A stretch of DNA of 21,408 nucleotides from Paracoccaceae bacterium (GTDB lineage: Bacteria > Pseudomonadota > Alphaproteobacteria > Rhodobacterales > Rhodobacteraceae). Location of the stretch: NCBI GenBank assembly GCA_003447515.1, contig DLZA01000163.1:1-21408 (forward strand), read 5' to 3'. A model generated the notes under the pieces. It was given only the letters and a program-made list of their open reading frames with translations, was not told the origin of the DNA and ran no database searches. Positions within the stretch are counted from its first letter, which is position 1. Every line of letters begins with the position of its first letter. The translations under genes and the position numbers were made by a program. Shown piece after piece: positions 7,342-15,008 of this stretch.

Positions 7342-8940
7342 TTGGAGTTTGACTACGTTGTCATAGGTGCTGGTTCTGCTGGCTGTGCCGCTGCTGCGCG
7401 TTTGTCTGAGAGTGCGCGATGTACTGTTGCGCTGTTAGAGGCAGGAGGTAGAGACACGAATCCATGGATCCATATCCCTGTTGGTTATTTCAAAACCATG
7501 GGAAATCCCAAGACAGATTGGATGTATCACACAGAACCTGACCCGGGCCTTAATGGACGTGGAATCCCTTGGCCGAGAGGTAAAGTATTAGGCGGTTCGT
7601 CCTCAATTAATGGTCTTCTTTATGTTCGTGGTCAGGCTGAAGATTTTGATGGCTGGCGCCAGATGGGTAATGAGGGCTGGGGTTGGGAGGATGTGCTCCC
7701 TTATTTTAAAAAAGCTGAAAGCTGGCAGGGTGTGGATTCAGAGGATCGTGGTACAAGCGGGCCACTGACGGTATCACCAACACGCGCAGGCCGCGATTTG
7801 GTTGATTATTGGATCGAAAGTGCAGTCTCCGCAGGTTATAAGAGAAATTCTGATTATAATAGTGGGGATCAAGAGGGTGTTGGATATTTTCAGCTGACCC
7901 AACGTGGTGGTTTGCGGTGTTCTTCGGCAAAGGCGTATTTAAAACCTCTACGAGATAACAAAAACTTAGATGTCATCACTCATGCGCAAGCCGAGAAAGT
8001 CATCATCTCTGAGGGCCGCGTGACCGGGGTTGTCGCCAATATTCGTGGTAGATCGAAAACAATCAAAGCCCGAAAAGAGGTTGTGCTGTGTGCTGGTTCA
8101 ATCGGATCTCCACAAATTTTGATGCTATCGGGTGTAGGTGATTTAGATAAATTAAAATCTGTTGGCATCGCTGGCGTGAAGCATCTGCCGGGCGTGGGCA
8201 AAAACTTACAAGATCATTTGCAGGCTCGGCCCGTTTTTAAAACAACGCTCAGCACAATTAACGTAGAAATTGACAGTATTTTCAAGCAGGCTCTGATTGG
8301 CTTGCGGTTTCTTACAACCCAATCTGGGCCAATGGCGATGGCGGCGAGTCTCGGCACAGGGTTCCTCAAGACTGATGAACGTCTCGCAACACCAGATATA
8401 CAGTTTCACATTCAACCTTTCAGTGCAGATAAACCTTCTGATGGACCACATAAATTCAGCGGTTTTACAGCCTCTGTTTTGCAGATGCGCCCCGAAAGTG
8501 CGGGGCATTTGGAGCTGATATCAAGCGATTGGCGTGATCATCCTGCGATCCATCCAAACTATTTGTCGACGGAAACAGATCAACGAACCATTGTGGCCGG
8601 GATAGAAATAGCGCGGAAAATTTCCCGAATTAATCCGCTTTCTAAGTATATCACCGAAGAGCACGCGCCGGGTGATGGTGTTGCCATGGGCGACTACGAT
8701 GCAATACTGAATTGGGCGCGGCAAGCATCGGTCACGATTTATCATCCAACAGGTACTTGTAAAATGGGCAAAGATGATCAGGCGGTTGTTGACCCCAGTT
8801 TGAGGGTTCACGGGGTTGAAGGTTTACGGGTGGCTGATGCGTCCATCATGCCAACCATTACAAGCGGAAACACAAATGCACCTTGCATTATGATTGGTGA
8901 AAAGGTTGCGAGCATGATTTTGGAGGATGCGGCCGCATGA
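7342..8940 (+). CDS. GMC-family FAD oxidoreductase (choline dehydrogenase-like)
   Basis: A flavoprotein that oxidises an alcohol group to the aldehyde. The N-terminal FAD-binding motif is VIGAGSAGCAAAARLSE; GMC signature 1 is PRGKVLGGSSSINGLLYVRG and signature 2 is GSIGSPQILMLSGVG. The catalytic histidine is His468 (YHPTGTCKMG) and the paired asparagine about 512 (GNTNAPCIMIGEK), as in choline dehydrogenase. At 532 residues it has the family length. The start is TTG at 7342, five bases after a strong GGGAGGA; no ATG precedes the FAD motif. There are no betaine genes alongside, so choline is not implied; the substrate may be a polyol or an alcohol imported by the TRAP system downstream. Its stop overlaps the TerC-like start (ATGA), implying coupled translation. 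The palindrome upstream implies IclR control. Confidence 0.88.
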   Translation: MEFDYVVIGAGSAGCAAAARLSESARCTVALLEAGGRDTNPWIHIPVGYFKTMGNPKTDWMYHTEPDPGLNGRGIPWPRGKVLGGSSSINGLLYVRGQAEDFDGWRQMGNEGWGWEDVLPYFKKAESWQGVDSEDRGTSGPLTVSPTRAGRDLVDYWIESAVSAGYKRNSDYNSGDQEGVGYFQLTQRGGLRCSSAKAYLKPLRDNKNLDVITHAQAEKVIISEGRVTGVVANIRGRSKTIKARKEVVLCAGSIGSPQILMLSGVGDLDKLKSVGIAGVKHLPGVGKNLQDHLQARPVFKTTLSTINVEIDSIFKQALIGLRFLTTQSGPMAMAASLGTGFLKTDERLATPDIQFHIQPFSADKPSDGPHKFSGFTASVLQMRPESAGHLELISSDWRDHPAIHPNYLSTETDQRTIVAGIEIARKISRINPLSKYITEEHAPGDGVAMGDYDAILNWARQASVTIYHPTGTCKMGKDDQAVVDPSLRVHGVEGLRVADASIMPTITSGNTNAPCIMIGEKVASMILEDAAA

Positions 8941-9608
8941 TTGATGTCGCACTAGATTTTGGTAAAATTATTATTGCCGATTTGATTTTATCAGGTGATA
9001 ACGCCCTGATTATCGGCATGGCTGCTGCTGGACTCTCACCAGAGCTGCGTAAAAAGGCCATTTTATACGGGATGGTAATTGCAGCCGTTTTGCGGATTGT
9101 CTTTGCCGTTATTGCAACCAAGCTCCTTGGAATTCCTGGGATCCTCTTTATCGGAGGGTTGTTGTTGTTTTGGGTTTGCTGGAGGTTGTTTGTGGAAATC
9201 CGCGAAGGAGCAGATATCCATGCCGCAGAAGCGCTGGGTGATGCTAATGATATGGAATCGGGGTATACTGGACCGCCCAGACGTACGATGGCGTCTGCGC
9301 TTTTGTCTATCACGATCGCGGATGTATCCATGTCACTCGATAATGTGCTGGCAGTGGCTGCAATCGCGGATGGCGATACTACGATGTTGGTGTTCGGTTT
9401 GGGTTTGGCGATCGTTCTTATGGCCTTCGCTGCGACGCTCATTATGAAGTTGCTGACCTCTTACCCTTGGATTTCATGGGTGGGTCTTATTGTTCTGGTC
9501 TACGTGGCTGTCGAAATGTTCTACCGTGGAGTGGTGGATTACGAAACGGGCATTGGACCAATGCTAGGATGGATAGAGGGCTGGCCCACAGGAAAGGGGC
9601 ATCATTAG
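8937..9608 (+). CDS. TerC-family integral membrane protein (YjbE-like, putative metal-ion transporter)
   Basis: A polytopic inner-membrane protein of the TerC/YjbE type, a family linked to export of metal ions such as Mn2+. Two copies of the family hallmark are visible: LSGDNALIIG (Asp21-Asn22) and SMSLDNVLAVAA (Asp135-Asn136), each within a hydrophobic helix, giving the internal two-fold repeat. About seven membrane segments can be drawn. A hydrophilic loop at about 90-117 separates the halves, and the C-terminus is short. At 223 residues it is normal. The start codon overlaps the GMC stop by 4 bp, so the two are translationally coupled, which is unusual company for a TerC protein. The transported substrate cannot be inferred from sequence. 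Confidence 0.85.
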   Translation: MIDVALDFGKIIIADLILSGDNALIIGMAAAGLSPELRKKAILYGMVIAAVLRIVFAVIATKLLGIPGILFIGGLLLFWVCWRLFVEIREGADIHAAEALGDANDMESGYTGPPRRTMASALLSITIADVSMSLDNVLAVAAIADGDTTMLVFGLGLAIVLMAFAATLIMKLLTSYPWISWVGLIVLVYVAVEMFYRGVVDYETGIGPMLGWIEGWPTGKGHH

Positions 9609-9682
9609 GCTTACATCGGTAAGAATTTTCAACGGATGAACTGGCTGTGTTAACGGCTCACCCGCTTGAATAAGGTCTGGAC

Positions 9683-9711
9683 TTGCTGCCTTCGGGGTGC
9701 TGACCTGTAAA
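9683..9711 (+). promoter_or_regulatory. Tentative promoter for dctP
   Basis: TTGCTG at 9683-9688 and TGTAAA at 9706-9711 are 17 bp apart in the 131-bp gap before dctP, just ahead of the AGGGAGG ribosome-binding site at 9727-9733. Both are modest consensus matches. dctP could equally be read through from the GMC promoter. Confidence 0.25.
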
Positions 9712-9739
9712 TAAGAAGGTTAAACTAGGGAGGAACACT

Positions 9740-10846
9740 ATGTTCACTTTAAAAACTTTAGCAAAGGGTGCCGTAGCCACAGCTGTGGGAGCATCCTTAT
9801 TTGCTTCTGCCGCATTTGCGGAAAAAGTACTACGGATTCAATCCGTTCTAGCGACAACAGCTGACGAAGTTGTCATGCTGAGAGCATTCGGCGAAGACGT
9901 TGCCGCCCTGACGGGTGGTTCTTTGAAGATCGAAGTTCTACCAGCGGGTGCGGTTGTTGGACCGCGTGACATTATGGACGCGGTTGACGCGGGCCTGGTT
10001 GAAGGTGGCTTTGCATGGACACACTACTGGGGTGGTAAACATGTTGCAGCAAACCTGTTCGGGGCACCTGTTGCGGGTGCCGGCGTTGGCATGGACAATA
10101 TTGCATTCTTGTCTTGGTTCCAGTTCGGTGGTGGCAAAGAGCTGTATGACCGTTTGTGGGACGAGATGGGTGTAAACGTTAAAGGTTTCATGCTTCAGCC
10201 AGTTGGTCCAGAAGCATTGGGTTGGTTCCCTGAGCCGATCAAATCAATGGATGATTTCCGCAAGATGCGTTTCCGGGCTCCTCCAGGTATGGTTGGCGCG
10301 GCTTATGCTGAAATCGGTGTCCCAGCTGTAGCCATGGGTGGTGGTGACATCCTCCCAGCTCTAGAAAAAGGTACAATCGATGCGGCCGAATGGTGCTGCC
10401 CAAAGCCTGATTCAGTGTTTGGTTTCCAAAAAGTTCTGAAGCATTACTATCTTCAGGGCTTGCACCAGGTCGTTGTAAACGCCGATATGTATGTAAACGG
10501 TGATTTCTACAACGGTCTGTCTGATCAAGAGAAGATGGCCTTGGAGGTTGCTGCAAACGCTTCTTTGTCTAAGTCTATGTCCTACCGTATTTATGAAAAC
10601 GGTAAGGCTTTGAAGGATTTGACAGATAACCACGGCGTGATCCTTGAGGATACACCTGCTGACTATTTCACAGAGTACATGGCTGCTGCTAAAAAGTCTT
10701 TGCAAGCGGCTGCTGATGACAACGCATTCTTCGCAGAAGTATGGCAATCACAGAAGGATTTTGCTGACATTGCTGTTCCTTTCTGGGCTGGCGCCCAAGC
10801 GTCTAATGCCTCTTTGGGTAAAGCTCACGCAGACTCACTGAAGTAA
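9740..10846 (+). CDS. TRAP transporter substrate-binding protein (DctP family)
   Basis: The periplasmic receptor of a tripartite ATP-independent transporter, which captures a small organic anion for the DctQM permease. A clear signal peptide ends at AFA (residue 27) before EKVLRIQS. The conserved arginine that usually binds the ligand carboxylate or sulfonate lies in the KMRFRAPPGM stretch (Arg179). KGTIDAAEWCCP at about 210-221 places it near the TakP-like branch, which recognises oxo- or hydroxy-acids. At 368 residues it is somewhat long. A strong AGGGAGG site precedes the ATG. A terminator hairpin follows immediately, which should leave more binding protein than permease. Near hpsN, DHPS is a plausible ligand (compare HpsKLM), but this is inferred from context only. 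Confidence 0.9.
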   Translation: MFTLKTLAKGAVATAVGASLFASAAFAEKVLRIQSVLATTADEVVMLRAFGEDVAALTGGSLKIEVLPAGAVVGPRDIMDAVDAGLVEGGFAWTHYWGGKHVAANLFGAPVAGAGVGMDNIAFLSWFQFGGGKELYDRLWDEMGVNVKGFMLQPVGPEALGWFPEPIKSMDDFRKMRFRAPPGMVGAAYAEIGVPAVAMGGGDILPALEKGTIDAAEWCCPKPDSVFGFQKVLKHYYLQGLHQVVVNADMYVNGDFYNGLSDQEKMALEVAANASLSKSMSYRIYENGKALKDLTDNHGVILEDTPADYFTEYMAAAKKSLQAAADDNAFFAEVWQSQKDFADIAVPFWAGAQASNASLGKAHADSLK

Positions 10847-10861
10847 GATAAATTTTCCAGT

Positions 10862-10895
10862 GCGGGGCCCTCTTAGGCCCCGCGCTTCTTTTTTT
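10862..10895 (+). terminator. Intrinsic terminator/attenuator between dctP and dctQM
   Basis: GCGGGGCC (10862-10869) pairs perfectly with GGCCCCGC (10876-10883) around a 6-nt loop, followed by GCTTC and seven T residues to 10895. It is a strong intrinsic terminator 15 bases after the dctP stop. Partial read-through would set a high binding-protein to permease ratio. Confidence 0.85.
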
Positions 10896-10936
10896 ACAAA
10901 GCCTATTGAGTGCATTGGTTTTATAAAAAAAGAAGC
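10884..10936 (+). repeat. Long inverted repeat that sequesters the terminator U-tract
   Basis: GCTTCTTTTTTTA at 10884-10896 has its exact reverse complement TAAAAAAAGAAGC at 10924-10936. After one mismatch, AAAGCC (10898-10903) can pair with GGTTTT (10917-10922), giving arms of nearly 20 nt and a 13-nt loop. The left arm is the T-tract of the preceding terminator. The right end overlaps a third small hairpin, GCCAT (10935-10939) with ATGGC (10944-10948), close to the dctQM start. Confidence 0.8.
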
Positions 10937-10968
10937 CATCAAAATGGCAGATAATAGGGAAATTGAAC

Positions 10969-13548
10969 ATGGCTGCTGAAGAACCGATCCCAGAAGATCT
11001 GGAAATTGCTGATGAGTTGATTGCGGAGCGTCGCTCTGAAGCACCAGGCGAAACACCCGAGGATATGACGCCATGGCAGCGTCCGATCACAGCAGTCATC
11101 GATACGATGAATTATCGTGCGGGTCAGATCATAGCCCTCATGATGGTGCCCCTAATAGCAGTTGTCGTTTGGGAAGTGTTTTCTCGAAACTCTTTTATCA
11201 TTCTACAAAATGCTGGGTTTGAAGAATTTGCTCGTAATTTGGGCCTGGGACCAACGTTACAGGCTTACGATCTTAGCCGCATGATTGCGGGTGTATTGTG
11301 GATGGCGGGTGCAGGTTATGGCTTGATGCGTGGTGTACATATTCGAGCTGACTTCCTCTATCGGAACTGGTCTGATAAAACACAGGCCACAATGGATGCG
11401 GTAGCGTATCTTATGTTCTTTATTCCTTCCATGATCTTTTTTACTGTTGTAGCAACACAGTTTTGGTGGACTTCATTTGCCGGCTCCAACGTTTCAATTG
11501 GTGATTGGTGGGAGGCCATAGGGGTAACAGCAAATTCTGGTGACACGCCTGTAGGCCTTTGGGCAGCATTTAAAGCATCCTTAGGTGCTGGTGAAAAGTT
11601 GGCACTCGATAGTGCTTGGCAACCCATTCTGTGGCCTGCACGGATTGCGATGCCAATCGGCGGCGCACTCTTGCTGTTGCAAGGCTTGCCTGAAATCTTC
11701 CGTGCTTTCCACAAGATGGGTAAGGATCAAGAACGAAAGTTTATAATATTCTTGCCTGTTTATTTGGTTGGATTGTTGTGGCTGACGCTAGCAATCTTCA
11801 TGCCTGATTTAGTGCCAGGCGGTGCTGGGTTCACGGATATGATGTCCGCACGGCCAGAGCTTTCTAAGCCTACTATCGGTTTGATCATGCTTGGTGCAAT
11901 GCTTTTTGTAATTTTCATTGGGTTCCCAATTTCTTTCACCTTAATTTTTCTTGGGTTTGTTTTTGGCATATGGGGGGCAAATTTTAAATTAACCACTTTG
12001 CTGATGACACTGAACACGAACTCGACAATGTTAAACGATCAGTTGATGGCAGTGCCGTTGTTTGTGTTGATGGGTATCGTGATGGAAAGTGCGGGCCTCA
12101 TGGAACGCTTGTTTTTATCCATTCAGCTGATCATGTCCCGTGTGCGTGGTGCGTTGTTCATTGCTGTTTTAATTGTATCCACGATCTTTGCGGCTGCTAC
12201 TGGTATCGTTGGCGCTTCTGTGACTATGCTGGGCATCATGGCTGGCGCCACGATGAGCCGTGCCGGTTATGATGTGCGGCTAGCTGCTGGCACGATCACT
12301 GCTGGTGGTACGTTGGGTATCTTGATCCCACCGTCAATTATGTTGATTGTGATGGGTCCGGTGTTGGAAGTATCCACGCTTGACTTATTCCGAGCAGCGT
12401 TTGTGCCTGGCGCTATTTTGGCAACTCTGTACCTCTTGTACACGCTTGGACGATGTTGGTTGAACCCCAATTTAGGGCCAATCCTTTCGGAAGAAGATCA
12501 ACCCGAAACATCAAAGTTTTATGGAGCAGAGGTCGCGCTGATCTGTCTTGGAATTCTGACTGTTTGTCGTGTATTTGGCTTGGGCCTTAGCGGGGCCTTT
12601 GGCACGGTGATCCCGTTTGGTGGATTGTTTGTGCTACTAATTGTGCTGGCTATTACTTATCAAGCCTATCGCAAACTACCAGTCTTGCGTTTGGTGTTGC
12701 CATTCGCAGTTTTGTTCCATTTTTACTTGATATTTGCCAATATGGGTGCGGATGGCAGCATGTCCATTATGTCCATTATACTTGCAGCTTTTATCGCTCT
12801 TTTAGCCTTTTTGGGCCGCTCAATTTACAGCAGGGGAGCGAATGAAGATTTCTATTTTGCATCGCTATGGGATGAGTTCTTTGCGGGTCTGATGCCTCCA
12901 ACAATCCTGATTTCATTTGCTCTTGGATCTATTCTACTCGGTTTTGCGACACCTGCTGAAGCGGCGGCGATGGGTGCCTTTGGCGCGATCCTCCTGTCTA
13001 TTGGATATGGAAAATTTTCATTTGCAGGCTTTTTTGACAGCTTAATTAAGGCGCTAGAAATCACTGTATTGATTATGTTCTTGGTGGCGGCGTCCAACTT
13101 CTTTGGTGCGGAATTTAGCGCGCTGGGTACACCGCAGCTAATGACCCAACTGCTGCTTGGCATGGATTTGTCGCCTTATCTGATGCTTTTGCTGGTGATG
13201 GCGTTGATCTTTTTGCTGGGCTGGCCTTTGGAATGGGTTCCAATCGTGTTGATTGTTGTGCCGATCTTACTGCCTGTTGTTCATGCGTTGGATCTGCACG
13301 GGTTGAGCCGTTATGATATGATGGTGTGGTTTGGCATTCTTGTGGCCGTAAATCTGCAAACTGCGTGGCTCAGTCCGCCTGTGGCGTTGTCCGCTTACTT
13401 CCTTAAAGGGGTTGTTCCGAATTGGGACCTGAAAGATATTTATATTGGCATGATGCAGTTCATGCTAGTGCAGTTAACCGGCCTGATATTATTGCTGGTC
13501 TTCCCACAGCTAGTTCTGTGGTTGCCACGGGTGATGGGCGGCGGATAG
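10969..13548 (+). CDS. TRAP transporter fused permease, DctQ-DctM
   Basis: The membrane part of the TRAP system: the small DctQ and large DctM subunits in one chain, driving uptake with an ion gradient. After a hydrophilic acidic N-terminus (about 40 residues), a four-helix DctQ domain covers roughly 45-240. DctM starts near 290, with motifs LMAVPLFVLMGIVMESAGLM and GGTLGILIPPSIMLIVMG. The second half begins near 640 (FATPAEAAAMGAFGA) and ends with LGWPLEWVPIVLIVVPI. About 130 residues with several extra hydrophobic segments (about 505-640) lie between the two DctM halves, which makes the 859-residue protein larger than a plain fusion. I start at ATG 10969 (GGGA 8 bases upstream), not the TTG six bases earlier. 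It lies 122 bp after dctP. Confidence 0.9.
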   Translation: MAAEEPIPEDLEIADELIAERRSEAPGETPEDMTPWQRPITAVIDTMNYRAGQIIALMMVPLIAVVVWEVFSRNSFIILQNAGFEEFARNLGLGPTLQAYDLSRMIAGVLWMAGAGYGLMRGVHIRADFLYRNWSDKTQATMDAVAYLMFFIPSMIFFTVVATQFWWTSFAGSNVSIGDWWEAIGVTANSGDTPVGLWAAFKASLGAGEKLALDSAWQPILWPARIAMPIGGALLLLQGLPEIFRAFHKMGKDQERKFIIFLPVYLVGLLWLTLAIFMPDLVPGGAGFTDMMSARPELSKPTIGLIMLGAMLFVIFIGFPISFTLIFLGFVFGIWGANFKLTTLLMTLNTNSTMLNDQLMAVPLFVLMGIVMESAGLMERLFLSIQLIMSRVRGALFIAVLIVSTIFAAATGIVGASVTMLGIMAGATMSRAGYDVRLAAGTITAGGTLGILIPPSIMLIVMGPVLEVSTLDLFRAAFVPGAILATLYLLYTLGRCWLNPNLGPILSEEDQPETSKFYGAEVALICLGILTVCRVFGLGLSGAFGTVIPFGGLFVLLIVLAITYQAYRKLPVLRLVLPFAVLFHFYLIFANMGADGSMSIMSIILAAFIALLAFLGRSIYSRGANEDFYFASLWDEFFAGLMPPTILISFALGSILLGFATPAEAAAMGAFGAILLSIGYGKFSFAGFFDSLIKALEITVLIMFLVAASNFFGAEFSALGTPQLMTQLLLGMDLSPYLMLLLVMALIFLLGWPLEWVPIVLIVVPILLPVVHALDLHGLSRYDMMVWFGILVAVNLQTAWLSPPVALSAYFLKGVVPNWDLKDIYIGMMQFMLVQLTGLILLLVFPQLVLWLPRVMGGG

Positions 13549-13576
13549 CGTAAGTAATCTAAATAAAACTACTTGA

Positions 13577-13627
13577 ATTTAGGCCTTCAGTACGCTTTGT
13601 GAAATCGTAGCACTCGGGGGCCTAAAT
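13577..13627 (+). promoter_or_regulatory. Inverted repeat reaching into the start codon of the class V enzyme
   Basis: ATTTAGGCC (13577-13585) is exactly complementary to GGCCTAAAT (13619-13627). The right arm covers the end of the GGGGG ribosome-binding-like run and the first two bases of the ATG at 13626. A nested TACG (13591-13594) and CGTA (13606-13609) could extend the fold. It could be a translational control hairpin or a protein-binding dyad; there is no T-tract, so it is not a terminator for dctQM. Confidence 0.55.
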
Positions 13628-14882
13628 GTTTTCTAAAAACGGTTTGATAGATGAAATCCGTGCACGGTTTGCACATGTAGACAATTGCCCGTTTCAGGGT
13701 GACCGGGTATTTTTTGAAAATGCGGGTGGTGCTCTGACGTTAAAATCTGCGGTTGTGACTTCCACGTTTTACTCCGCCATTCCAGACAATCAGGGACGCG
13801 ATAACGTAGCCGCAGCGAAATTAATGCAGGTCATCGCTAAGGCGAAGGATGATATGGCCGTAATGTTTAACGCGCCGTCTGGACATTTTTTTGTTGGGGA
13901 AAGTGGAACAGAACTGTTGTTTCGAATGATCCGCACTGCGGTGGTGGAAAGTGCAGAGGGAGGAAATGTTGTTGGGAGTTCTTTGGAACACCCTGCGACT
14001 CGATCCGCCGCCATTCGCTGGGCAGCTATCACAGGCAAACAATACGTTTCCGTTCCGCATAACGTTGAAACGGGGTCTGTTTCAGCGGAAGATTACGCGC
14101 CACTGATTTCATCGGATACGCGCGTGGCGACGATTTTGCACACATCTCCGGTGACGGGGATGGCTGTGGATGTGGCCGCAGTGGCGGCTGTTATTCGAGC
14201 GCGCGCGCCCAAGTGTTTGATCATTGTTGATGGCATTCAACACGCAGCCCATGGGCAGCTTGATCTGGCAGCTTATGGTGTCGATGGATATGCCGTATCG
14301 CCTTACAAGGTATTTTCACGCCATGGCTACGGCGTGGCGTGGGTATCAGGAAGGCTGGAGGTGATGGATCATGATATGTTAATCAATGGACCTGCGGAAA
14401 GTTGGGAGTTTGGCACGCGGGATACGGGAGCTTATGCTACCTTTTCGGATGTAGTCGATTACTTTGATTGGTTGGGATCGCAAGTGTGCAACTCGAAAGA
14501 TCGCCGCGAACGCATCGTGGCAGCTGGAACTGCGATCCACAAACATGAGAAAGACCTGACGGATGCGATGCTGCACGGTATTGGCAATCTTAAAGGTGTT
14601 GCAGACATAGATGGTGTCTCCGTTATCGGTGGCGTTGACAATCCCTTGCGTGAGGGACTTGTGTCACTGACCGTTAAAGGCAAAACTGGGCAAGAAGTTG
14701 TGACTGCGTTGAATGATCAGGGGATACGGACCCATGTGCGCAAGGCGGATCACTATTCTGGCAATATCCTGGATCCACTTGGACTACAGACTTGTGTCCG
14801 AGTGTCTATGTGTCACTACAACACCGAGGCTGAAGTGGCCTTGTTCCTTGGCGTGATGCAGGGGATTGCTGCTGAAGGGTAG
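13626..14882 (+). CDS. PLP-dependent class V aminotransferase-fold enzyme (cysteine desulfurase-like, lacks the catalytic Cys)
   Basis: A pyridoxal-phosphate enzyme of fold type I, class V. The Schiff-base lysine is Lys228 (GYAVSPYKVFSRHGYG), the PLP-pyridine aspartate is Asp202 (IIVDGIQHAAHG) and the ring-stacking histidine is His122 (SLEHPATRSA). The C-terminus has the typical VRVSMCHYNTEAEV ending. In SufS/CsdA desulfurases a reactive cysteine sits in RTGHHCA; the equivalent stretch here, THVRKADHYSGNIL (369-382), has none, so classical desulfurase chemistry is unlikely. The resemblance is to the uncharacterised VC1184-like subfamily, whose members may be lyases, epimerases or transaminases. 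It follows the TRAP permease by 77 bp on the same strand, so it may act on the imported compound or a product. 418 residues is normal. Confidence 0.8.
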   Translation: MFSKNGLIDEIRARFAHVDNCPFQGDRVFFENAGGALTLKSAVVTSTFYSAIPDNQGRDNVAAAKLMQVIAKAKDDMAVMFNAPSGHFFVGESGTELLFRMIRTAVVESAEGGNVVGSSLEHPATRSAAIRWAAITGKQYVSVPHNVETGSVSAEDYAPLISSDTRVATILHTSPVTGMAVDVAAVAAVIRARAPKCLIIVDGIQHAAHGQLDLAAYGVDGYAVSPYKVFSRHGYGVAWVSGRLEVMDHDMLINGPAESWEFGTRDTGAYATFSDVVDYFDWLGSQVCNSKDRRERIVAAGTAIHKHEKDLTDAMLHGIGNLKGVADIDGVSVIGGVDNPLREGLVSLTVKGKTGQEVVTALNDQGIRTHVRKADHYSGNILDPLGLQTCVRVSMCHYNTEAEVALFLGVMQGIAAEG

Positions 14883-14899
14883 TTTGAGCGCTGGAGGAA

Positions 14900-14963
14900 C
14901 AAAGAAACGTTTTGCGTTGTTCTTTGGAGACGAACAGTCAAATTCAGTGTGCTTTGGTGACGA
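14900..14963 (+). repeat. Hairpin and near-perfect direct repeat in the leader of the VOC gene
   Basis: CTTTGGAGACGA at 14922-14933 and CTTTGGTGACGA at 14952-14963 differ at one position and are spaced 30 bp start to start, close to three helical turns. Overlapping the first copy is a bulged hairpin: CAAAGA (14900-14905) with TCTTTG (14921-14926), AACG (14906-14909) with CGTT (14915-14918), with a 2-nt bulge. This could be a tandem operator or a structured leader. Confidence 0.4.
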
Positions 14964-15008
14964 GGTCCTCTGTCTGAACTAAGGAGGGTTCAAACTAGGA
15001 GACCTGAT

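Noticed and set aside
8888..9442. 184-codon minus-strand frame opposite the TerC-like gene
   Set aside because: It is the antisense shadow of a well-supported membrane protein gene; its low-complexity Ser/Ala/Ile/Pro composition mirrors the sense codons.
10944..10979. 12-codon frame overlapping the dctQM start as a real leader peptide
   Set aside because: It has only a weak ribosome-binding site and no codon pattern of an attenuator peptide; it is kept only as a note in the hairpin finding.
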